This document shows positions 1-4,815 of a stretch of DNA of 5,050 bases, in pieces. Numbering within the stretch: the stretch's first letter is position 1; every line of letters begins with the position of its first letter. This stretch comes from Planctomycetota bacterium (GTDB lineage Bacteria > Planctomycetota > UBA8108): the NCBI GenBank assembly GCA_016928605.1, contig JAFGKN010000290.1, positions 1 to 5,050 on the forward strand, given 5' to 3'. The translations under genes were made by a program, and so were the position numbers. Below the pieces are notes generated by a model, which was given only the letters and a program-made list of their open reading frames with translations, did no database searches and was not told where the DNA came from.

Positions 1-1505
1 ACGTCCACGGATGCGACCTCGCGGATCGTCTCGAAGACCTCCACCATCCTCGGGTCGCGTCCGACGATCCCCGAGAAACCGAGCTCGCCAGTGAGCTGCT
101 TCCTCAGGGTCTGCAGGGCGTCCTCCGCCCGCCGGCGCGCCTCGGTCTGCCTGTCCCTCTCGGACCTCGCGAAGAGGATCGAGGCGATGTGCCTCGCGAT
201 CGTCTCGAGGAGACCGACGTCCTCGGCATCGTAGTCCGTCGCCTTGTTGGCCACGGCGATCAGCCCCAGGAGCTCGCTCCGAAACACGATGGGCGCGCAG
301 ACCGCCCGCGTCAGCGCGATGTGTCCCTCCGGGACGTGAAGCGGGCCGTTGGAGACGAGAGTCCTCATCTCGGCGAGCGAGCGTCCCCAGAGTCCGGCCC
401 ATCGATCGCGGGGAAACACGACGCTCTTGTCGGGGATCTGGCAGCGGTCCCAGATCTCCCGCGACATTGAGGGGCAGACGAGATCTCCTTGCTGGTCGAT
501 GTAGCCGAACAATCCGAACCGGCTTTCGAGCGCTTCCAGGGCGACCTGGAGGACCTCGGTGTAGAGATCATCGCCCTGCGCCGAGAGGAAGGTCTTCGAG
601 ACGCGGTTCATGATCCGCAGCTCGCGCTCGGATTTTCGGAGGGCCTCCACGGTCCTTTTGCGCTCGGTGACGTCCTGCACGAGACCCACCACGCCGCGAA
701 TCTGGCCGCCGGCGCTCAGGTGCGGGCTGTAGACGCCCACCACCCACCCCCGCTTTCCGGTCTGGGGCACGAAGTACTCGATCTCCGGGCTCACGACGGT
801 TTCGCCCGCGAGCGCCCTCTCGAGGAGCAAGTCCACCCCTTTCGCCTCGAGGTGCGGGAAGACATCCATCGCCTTCTTGCCGAGGATCGCCTCGGCGGGG
901 ATGCCGGTCAGCTCCTCCATGAAGGGATTCCACACGGTGTACCTCATCTCGCTGTCGTAGACCACGAGACCCTCGCCGAGGCTCTTGATGATCGTCGCGT
1001 TGAATCGCTGGGACTCGAGCAGTGCCTCTTCGGCCTTTCTCTGGCGCGTCACGTCGCGGAAGATGACGACCTTCGATCGGGGACCAGCGTCGCCCGGGTG
1101 GGACGGAAGGAGCGTCTCCGAGAGGTCAAAGTACTTCCCCACCGTGTCGAACGTGCACTCCCAGCGCACGGGCTCGCCTCGAAAGACCATCTCGTTCTTG
1201 CACCAGCTGCAAGGCGATGGCAGGCCGTGAAGGTACTCGTAGCACAGCCGCTCTCCGGGCTCGCCGAACTGCTTCCGGATGGCGGGGCTGACGTGGCGCA
1301 GGCGGTAGCGCTCGTCCGCGACATAGAGGCCGTCCCCCATCATCGAGTCGAAGAGGCTCTTCGCGTTGTCCGAGACGAGTGGGGCATGCGCTGCGGGGTC
1401 CTCGCTCCGCCCCTCGGCGGCAGCCCCGCCGCCGCACGCGGTCTCACCGGGCGCCAAGGGCCCGTGCGAAAAGGGCTCGCAGTCCTGCTTTTGAGTACGA
1501 CTCAT
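1..1505 (-). CDS. PAS-PAS-GAF-AAA+ sigma-54-dependent transcriptional activator (3' end cut by window edge)
   Basis: A cytoplasmic bacterial enhancer-binding protein: it would sense a signal through its N-terminal domains and use its AAA+ ATPase to open sigma-54 promoters. About 501 residues are present. Residues 1-42 are low complexity. PAS1 spans about 45-155 and holds Cys88, Cys99 and Cys102 (PSPCSWCKN), ending in the PAS hallmark FRDVTRQRKAEEAL. PAS2 spans about 165-285 and ends LVQDVTERKR. A GAF domain spans about 297-445 (CAPIVFRSELLGLIAVANK). A short coiled linker (447-470) leads to GFSGIVGRDPRMVEVFETI at 476-494, the signature opening of a sigma-54 AAA+ domain. Walker A, GAFTGA and the HTH lie beyond the window. 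A histidine kinase is unlikely because no DHp motif follows the GAF domain. The frame is open from 1505 to the edge. The start is uncertain: ATG at 1505 is the last ATG before PAS1, with no clear Shine-Dalgarno; ATG at 1568 and TTG at 1457 are alternatives. Confidence 0.88.
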   Translation of the reverse strand, partial: MSRTQKQDCEPFSHGPLAPGETACGGGAAAEGRSEDPAAHAPLVSDNAKSLFDSMMGDGLYVADERYRLRHVSPAIRKQFGEPGERLCYEYLHGLPSPCSWCKNEMVFRGEPVRWECTFDTVGKYFDLSETLLPSHPGDAGPRSKVVIFRDVTRQRKAEEALLESQRFNATIIKSLGEGLVVYDSEMRYTVWNPFMEELTGIPAEAILGKKAMDVFPHLEAKGVDLLLERALAGETVVSPEIEYFVPQTGKRGWVVGVYSPHLSAGGQIRGVVGLVQDVTERKRTVEALRKSERELRIMNRVSKTFLSAQGDDLYTEVLQVALEALESRFGLFGYIDQQGDLVCPSMSREIWDRCQIPDKSVVFPRDRWAGLWGRSLAEMRTLVSNGPLHVPEGHIALTRAVCAPIVFRSELLGLIAVANKATDYDAEDVGLLETIARHIASILFARSERDRQTEARRRAEDALQTLRKQLTGELGFSGIVGRDPRMVEVFETIREVASVD

Positions 1506-1512
1506 CGCATGC

Positions 1513-1527
1513 GCGCTTACTGTGCCA
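1513..1527 (-). promoter_or_regulatory. Possible sigma-54 (-24/-12) element just upstream of the regulator start
   Basis: The minus strand reads TGGCACAGTAAGCGC. The -24 half (TGGCAC) matches the consensus TGGCACG-N4-TTGC well, and the GG and GC dinucleotides have the correct 10-base separation, but the two T residues of the -12 half are replaced by G and C. Transcription would begin about 12 bases downstream, at or inside the ATG at 1505. That implies either a later translation start or a chance match. Autoregulation by a sigma-54 activator would make sense, but this is tentative. Confidence 0.22.
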
Positions 1528-1654
1528 GCGCCCGGAAACTGGCAACCTGCCGGGGAGCCGGGAGCCATCAGCCCAGCCGCATCGTCCCATTCCACGTGCG
1601 TGGGAGGCCACCCCCGACGCAGCCCCGTGCAGGCCTACCTCGACGGGCCATTGA

Positions 1655-1684
1655 AACATACCGTCATGAGCAGAAGTCTGTGAG
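1655..1684 (-). promoter_or_regulatory. Weak sigma-70-like promoter candidate for the regulator
   Basis: On the minus strand CTCACA (1684-1679) and TATGTT (1660-1655) are separated by 18 bases, each matching 4 of 6 consensus positions. They lie in the least GC-rich patch of the gap, about 150 bases upstream of the regulator start. TTGACT at 1702-1697 is a better -35 hexamer but has no good -10 partner at normal spacing. Many phyla use divergent promoter sequences, so this is only a pointer. Confidence 0.18.
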
Positions 1685-1695
1685 GATTTTCTCAC
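1680..1695. repeat. Perfect dyad GTGAG-N6-CTCAC
   Basis: The plus strand reads GTGAGGATTTTCTCAC, two 5-base arms around six bases. It sits between TTGACT (1702-1697, minus) and the candidate -10 at 1660-1655, where an operator would be expected. It is not followed by a T-run on either strand, so it is not a standard terminator. Short dyads occur by chance. Confidence 0.3.
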
Positions 1696-1964
1696 GAGTC
1701 AAGAAGCGAATCTCCGCGGCTGTGGATCAGACAGCGAGAGATGGAAGCGGTGGCGCTGATCTGTTCGCGGGGCGGGCTGCGGGGCGAGATCGCAAGGCCG
1801 CGGCGCTCGTATGTGCTCTGGCTGGGGCGATTTACCGGGTGGGGCGCGCGCCCGGCGGCAGCGCGGTCGCACGAGGCTCGCCCCTCGCCGTTGCTGCGCG
1901 GCCGGAGCCGCGACGACCACGAACATCATCCTCCGGCTCGCGGCGGTCCATCAGCTTTGCGCGG

Positions 1965-1989
1965 GAGCGGCGCGGCGCTCACTCGAGCG
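1965..1989. repeat. Three alternating complementary arms at the cytochrome stop codon
   Basis: GAGCG (1965-1969), CGCTC (1976-1980) and GAGCG (1985-1989) allow two mutually exclusive 5-bp hairpins, one of them overlapping the TGA stop of the cytochrome gene. No T-tract follows in the direction of transcription, so a classical intrinsic terminator is not supported. It could stabilise the 3' end of the message, or be a by-product of high GC. Confidence 0.25.
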
Positions 1990-2917
1990 GGCGATGCTGG
2001 ACCTCGCTGATCTCGATCTGAGCCCCATCGGCCTCGGCGCGGATGCTGAAGCCGATGGCCTTCACATCATCGCCGTCCCGGCGGCGGCGGATGCGGTACA
2101 GCTCCTCGCCGCCCGCGAAGACCTCGATGTGCTCGGCCCAGGCGATCGAGATGGTGCCGGCGCCCTCGAGGTCGATCTCGCCGGCCAGGGGGCTCATCAC
2201 GACCGGCCGATCGTCGATGGAGAGCGACGCAGGGGGGAGTGGACCGCCCGCGAGCGCTATGCGCGCCGTTCGGCTTCCCCTCCAGTAGAAGCTCGCCACC
2301 TGACGTCCGGTCGCCTGGAAGGTGAAGCGGAGGCGGCGGCCCTCGAGGCCCGCAGGCCGCTCGATGCGAAGCGTCTCGCCGGCGGCTGCGGTCGCGACGA
2401 GACGGCCGCCGCGGAGCTTCCACGCGCCGCCCTCGGCGGTCCAGGGCGCGAGCGAGTCGCCGTCCACCAGCGAGGTCCATGCCTCCGCCGGATCCTCGCC
2501 TTGCGGCCGGCGCGGCTTGGCCGCGGAGTTGTGGTTGCCGTGGCAGTCGGTGCAGATCGAGTCCTCGTTGATGAGGCGGCCGTTGGGCCGAGTCTTGCCG
2601 CTCCACCGCTTCAGGTAGCGCGCCACGCGCGCGGGGTCCTCGTGCTCCTCGTGGCAGTGCCTGCATTGAGCGTCGACCTGCTGGCGGCCGAAGAGGATGT
2701 CGGGCTTGGTCATCACCGTCTCGTCGCGCAGGTGATGCAAGGAGGGGCCGTGGCACGAGGCGCAGCCGACATTTTCCTTCAGGTGGGTGTCCGCGATCGT
2801 CTCGCCGATCAGGCTCTCGTGGCAGCGGAGGCAAGGCGCGTTGTCGGCGGCCGCGGCGGGCGACGCCGCCTCGCCGCCGTAATACAGGGCGATGGTGAAG
2901 ATGAGGCTGTGGATCAT
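1979..2917 (-). CDS. Exported tetraheme c-type cytochrome with C-terminal DUF1080/LamG-like domain
   Basis: 312 residues, predicted to act in the periplasm or on the cell surface as an electron carrier joined to a ligand-binding or hydrolase-like module. Residues 1-25 form an export signal with a short hydrophobic core (SLIFTIALYY) and an Ala-rich cleavage region; unusually, its n-region lacks Lys and Arg. Four CxxCH heme sites follow: CLRCH (29-33), CASCH (52-56), CRHCH (85-89) and CTDCH (122-126). Extra histidines at 45, 61, 62, 92 and 129 could be distal ligands. The spacing recalls DmsE-type and other periplasmic multiheme cytochromes. From about 147 the sequence changes to a beta-rich module starting WTSLVDGDSLAPW and ending IEISEVQHRPL, which resembles DUF1080 (PF06439, linked to 3-keto-glycoside hydrolysis) or LamG-like sandwiches. 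GGAAG lies 7 bases before the ATG, and an in-frame stop lies shortly upstream, which fixes the start. The gene diverges from the isomerase-like gene. The cytochrome part is firm; the C-terminal assignment is moderate. Confidence 0.9.
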   Translation of the reverse strand: MIHSLIFTIALYYGGEAASPAAAADNAPCLRCHESLIGETIADTHLKENVGCASCHGPSLHHLRDETVMTKPDILFGRQQVDAQCRHCHEEHEDPARVARYLKRWSGKTRPNGRLINEDSICTDCHGNHNSAAKPRRPQGEDPAEAWTSLVDGDSLAPWTAEGGAWKLRGGRLVATAAAGETLRIERPAGLEGRRLRFTFQATGRQVASFYWRGSRTARIALAGGPLPPASLSIDDRPVVMSPLAGEIDLEGAGTISIAWAEHIEVFAGGEELYRIRRRRDGDDVKAIGFSIRAEADGAQIEISEVQHRPLE

Positions 2918-2924
2918 GACCGAG

Positions 2925-2929
2925 CTTCC
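2925..2929 (-). promoter_or_regulatory. Ribosome binding site of the cytochrome gene
   Basis: The minus strand reads GGAAG, ending 7 bases before the ATG at 2917. Together with the in-frame TGA a little further upstream it fixes the start codon, which matters because the signal peptide is short and lacks basic residues. Confidence 0.6.
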
Positions 2930-2977
2930 GGATGGAAGAGATGGACGTCACGCGGCCGACGGCCGCGGCGGAGCGTC

Positions 2978-2983
2978 ATCCTA
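2978..2983 (-). promoter_or_regulatory. Possible -10 box for the cytochrome gene
   Basis: TAGGAT on the minus strand, about 60 bases upstream of the cytochrome ATG, is the best -10-like hexamer in that direction. The bases 17 positions further upstream (GTTCCA region) are a poor -35, so the call is weak. Confidence 0.22.
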
Positions 2984-3020
2984 CCACACGCACGGGACAG
3001 TGGAACCTACGCCCGAGCGG

Positions 3021-3038
3021 CCAGCTCCCCGCTGGAGC
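3021..3038. repeat. Two overlapping 5-bp dyads
   Basis: CCAGC (3021-3025) pairs with GCTGG (3031-3035), and GCTCC (3024-3028) pairs with GGAGC (3034-3038). The two overlapping inverted repeats lie near the middle of the divergent region, a typical place for an operator shared by both promoters. High GC content makes short dyads common. Confidence 0.25.
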
Positions 3039-3044
3039 GCACGG

Positions 3045-3062
3045 TTCGCCCCCGCGGGCGAA
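3045..3062. repeat. Perfect 7-bp inverted repeat TTCGCCC-N4-GGGCGAA
   Basis: The arms at 3045-3051 and 3056-3062 are fully complementary around a CCGC loop, the strongest dyad in the divergent region. No T-tract follows on either strand, so it is more likely an operator or a structured leader element than a terminator. It is about 170 bases before the isomerase-like start and 130 bases before the cytochrome start. Confidence 0.35.
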
Positions 3063-3120
3063 GGGGGATCGCGGTCTGAGGAGCACGCCGGCCGGCCGCG
3101 CCGACTTCGCCGGATGACGC

Positions 3121-3150
3121 TTGCGCGGGCCACCGGCCCTCGGCGATCAT
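3121..3150 (+). promoter_or_regulatory. Weak promoter candidate for the isomerase-like genes
   Basis: TTGCGC (3121-3126) and GATCAT (3145-3150) are spaced by 18 bases and match 3 and 4 of 6 sigma-70 consensus positions. They would give a leader of about 75 bases. The evidence is thin. Confidence 0.17.
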
Positions 3151-3216
3151 GGAGGTCCTGAGGTTCGAGCTGGCGAGGAAGACATCTTCGAGCAGGACCG
3201 AAGCGATCCGCAACCA

Positions 3217-3225
3217 GAGGAGGGA
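3217..3225 (+). promoter_or_regulatory. Strong ribosome binding site deciding the start at 3234
   Basis: GAGGAGGGA sits 8 bases upstream of the ATG at 3234. No other ATG, GTG or TTG lies in frame between this ATG and the Tat motif, so the unusual Cys/His-rich N-terminus is very likely really translated. Confidence 0.75.
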
Positions 3226-3233
3226 CGTCCGAG

Positions 3234-4688
3234 ATGTGCTGCTTTACATCCTGTCACCACGCGGCGCACGAGGAGGGGCAAGGTGTCTCCCGGCGCAAGG
3301 TTCTCCTCGGCGCGGCGGGAACGAGTCTCCTGGGGGGCTTTCTCGCCCGGGGACCAGTGGCGGCGCTGCGGCCCGCCGCGCGGGCGCCGGCGGCCGAGGA
3401 GCGGCCGGAGGTGCGGGTGGCCTACCTGCGCCCCCGCGAGGACTACTGGCTCGGCTGGCCGGGGACGGCCTGGCATCCGGAGAAGTTCTTCCGGGAAAGC
3501 CGGGCGGAGGTGCAGAAGTTCGCCGACGAGCTCGGCGTGAAGGTCGTGTTCGAGCCGGCGCCGCTCTATGACCAGAAGGCGGTCGACGCCTTCGTCGATC
3601 GAGTCCAGCGCGAGAAGCCGCAGGGCGTGCTGCTCTTCCCTCTGCACATGAATCAGTGGAACATGGTCGACCGGATCATCGCGGCGAAGGCGCCGACGAT
3701 CATCTTCGCCGGGCTCGGCGTCTGCTTCACCGGCCACATCCAGGAGCGATCGAGGCGACCCGGCGTCTATCTGGCATCCACCTCGGACTACAGCCTCGCG
3801 CCGGTGCGCTACGGCCTCAAGATGGTCCGCACCGCGCACGACGTGCGCGCGAGCAAGGTGGTCGTCATCCGCGGCGGCGAGACCAAGGACTCGGTCCTCG
3901 AGCCATTCGGCCTCAACCTGCGATACGTGCCGCGCAAGCGGTTTCCCGACACCCTCCAGAAGATCGCCGAGACGCCGGAAGTCATGGAGATGGCGGAGCG
4001 ATACCGCAAGGCGGCGCGGAAGATCGTCGAGCCGACCCGCGCCGATCTCATCAACGCCGCGCGGAATTACTACGCCGCCCTGCGGATCATGGAGGAGGAA
4101 GGCTGCGACGGCATCACGATGGACTGCCTCGGCCTGGTCCAGTCCCGCGAGATCCCGACGCCGCCCTGCATGGCCTGGGCCGCGCTCCTCGACGTGGGCA
4201 AGACGGCGACGTGCGAGGCGGACATCAACGCGGTCATGTCGCACACGCTCTGCTGCAAGCTGCTCGACAAGCCGGGCTTCCAGCAGGATCCCGTCCCCGA
4301 CACGGTGAAGAACACGTTCATCGGGGCGCACTGCGTCTGCGCGACGCGGCTCAACGGTTACGACCAGCCCCCCGAGCCCTTCATCCTGCGGAGCCACAGC
4401 GAGTCCGACATCGGCGTCTCCCTGCAGGTCATCTGGCGGCCGGGGCAGGAGGTCACGATCATGCAGTTCGTCGGGCCGCAGAAGATGATCCTCGGCAGGG
4501 GAAAGGTCCTCCGCAACTTCGACACGCCGCCGGCCGGCGGCTGTCGGACCTCGGTGGAGCTGGAGATCGACGGCCCGGCGGACACGCGCGATACTCAGGG
4601 CTTCCACCAGCTCTTCATCTACGGCGACCACGTGCGCGACTTCGAGGCGTACGGCCAGCTCTTCGGCATCGCGACCGCGCACGTCTGA
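3234..4688 (+). CDS. Tat-exported L-fucose/L-arabinose isomerase-like protein
   Basis: 484 residues. The N-terminus is a Tat signal: SRRKVLLGAAGTSLLGGFLA at 19-38, a hydrophobic stretch, then an Ala/Pro-rich cleavage region to about 55. The folded protein would therefore be exported, perhaps with its metal already bound. The body begins VRVAYLRPREDYWLGWPG (60-77), has an alternating alpha/beta pattern (GVLLFPL, PTIIFAGLG, KVVVIRGGE), and ends in a domain with IGAHCVCATR (363-372), RSHSES (386-391) and FHQLFIYGD (457-465). This resembles uncharacterised isomerase-fold proteins related to FucI/AraA. Candidate metal or catalytic residues are Asp297 (MDCLG), Glu328 (CEADIN), His366, His388 and His458. 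FucI and AraA are cytoplasmic ketol isomerases, so export is odd and the reaction is unknown. The n-region reads MCCFTSCHH, and the protein has 13 cysteines. A paralogue follows after 127 bases, so an operon is likely. Tat export is firm; the fold is probable; the activity is unassigned. Confidence 0.85.
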   Translation: MCCFTSCHHAAHEEGQGVSRRKVLLGAAGTSLLGGFLARGPVAALRPAARAPAAEERPEVRVAYLRPREDYWLGWPGTAWHPEKFFRESRAEVQKFADELGVKVVFEPAPLYDQKAVDAFVDRVQREKPQGVLLFPLHMNQWNMVDRIIAAKAPTIIFAGLGVCFTGHIQERSRRPGVYLASTSDYSLAPVRYGLKMVRTAHDVRASKVVVIRGGETKDSVLEPFGLNLRYVPRKRFPDTLQKIAETPEVMEMAERYRKAARKIVEPTRADLINAARNYYAALRIMEEEGCDGITMDCLGLVQSREIPTPPCMAWAALLDVGKTATCEADINAVMSHTLCCKLLDKPGFQQDPVPDTVKNTFIGAHCVCATRLNGYDQPPEPFILRSHSESDIGVSLQVIWRPGQEVTIMQFVGPQKMILGRGKVLRNFDTPPAGGCRTSVELEIDGPADTRDTQGFHQLFIYGDHVRDFEAYGQLFGIATAHV

Positions 4689-4815
4689 GAGCGGGCGCGT
4701 GCGGGAAGAAGCGGAGCGCCAGAGAGCCAGCGGTGAACCGCAGTCCGAGCAGAGGCGAGGCGGCGGAGAGCCAGCCGGCGCCTGGCAGAGAATCAACAGA
4801 GAGCATGAGGTACCC
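4689..4815 (+). other. Spacer between the two isomerase-like genes, with small repeats and hairpins
   Basis: This purine-rich 127-base spacer has no terminator, so co-transcription is likely. GAGAGCCAGC occurs twice (4722-4731 and 4766-4775). Each copy overlaps the start of a small dyad: GCGG-TGAA-CCGC at 4730-4741, and GCCAG-N7-CTGGC at 4770-4786. These could tune message stability or translation between the genes. A four-codon ATG...TGA micro-frame at 4805-4819 overlaps the next start out of frame; it is too short to be called a gene. Confidence 0.4.
4807..4810 (+). promoter_or_regulatory. Ribosome binding site of the second isomerase-like gene
   Basis: GAGG ends 5 bases before the ATG at 4816. 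It supports that ATG, which places the Tat motif at residues 11-17, in the normal position. Confidence 0.5.

Larger units (their letters stand above)
1506..1978. other. 473-bp non-coding gap between cytochrome and regulator genes
   Basis: No convincing gene is seen. Short open frames on either strand are rich in Arg, Pro, Ala and Ser, lack domain-like patterns, and have poorly placed ribosome sites. The stretch around 1645-1720 is visibly less GC-rich than its surroundings and contains a dyad and weak promoter-like hexamers on the minus strand, so it is the likeliest promoter region for the regulator. A 12-base self-complementary GGGCGCGCGCCC lies at 1842-1853, with no T-tract next to it. The long gap suggests the regulator is not tightly coupled to the cytochrome gene, although both are read leftward. 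Confidence 0.55.
2918..3233. promoter_or_regulatory. Divergent intergenic region between cytochrome and isomerase-like genes
   Basis: This 316-bp gap must hold the promoters for both the leftward cytochrome gene and the rightward isomerase-like genes. No gene is supported in it. It contains ribosome sites at both ends, several inverted repeats near the middle (3021-3062) and weak sigma-70-like hexamers pointing each way. I looked for GG-N10-GC sigma-54 promoters on both strands and found none with a good flanking match; the nearest had 9-base spacing. Control of these genes by the neighbouring sigma-54 activator is therefore not supported here. Confidence 0.6.

Noticed and set aside
1444..1695. 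An 83-codon minus-strand frame overlapping the regulator start.
   Set aside because: It overlaps the 5' end of the regulator in a different frame, has low-information composition and resembles nothing known.
1699..1929. A 76-codon minus-strand frame in the gap, starting with a hydrophobic MMFVVVAAPAA.
   Set aside because: GGAGG lies too close to the ATG codons, the rest is Arg/Pro-rich with no structure-like pattern, and no family is recognised.
489..2021. A 510-codon open frame on the plus strand opposite the regulator.
   Set aside because: The minus strand encodes clear PAS, GAF and AAA+ sequence over the same bases. The plus frame continues through the non-coding gap and shows no recognisable domain.
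2067..2951. A 294-codon minus-strand frame overlapping the cytochrome gene in another frame.
   Set aside because: Extremely Arg- and Pro-rich, destroys the heme motifs, and has no ribosome site as good as the one at 2925-2929.
3045..3062. The 7-bp hairpin considered as an intrinsic terminator.
   Set aside because: No T-tract follows in either direction, and it lies between divergent genes where a terminator is not expected.
1811..3079. A 422-codon open frame on the plus strand opposite the cytochrome.
   Set aside because: The opposite strand has four CxxCH sites and a signal peptide. This frame is Ala/Arg/Val-rich and is best explained as a composition shadow.
3127..3180. GG...GC pairs in the divergent region considered as sigma-54 promoters, for example the minus-strand TGGCCCGCGCAAGC.
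   Set aside because: Spacing is 9 rather than 10 bases, and the flanks do not match the consensus.
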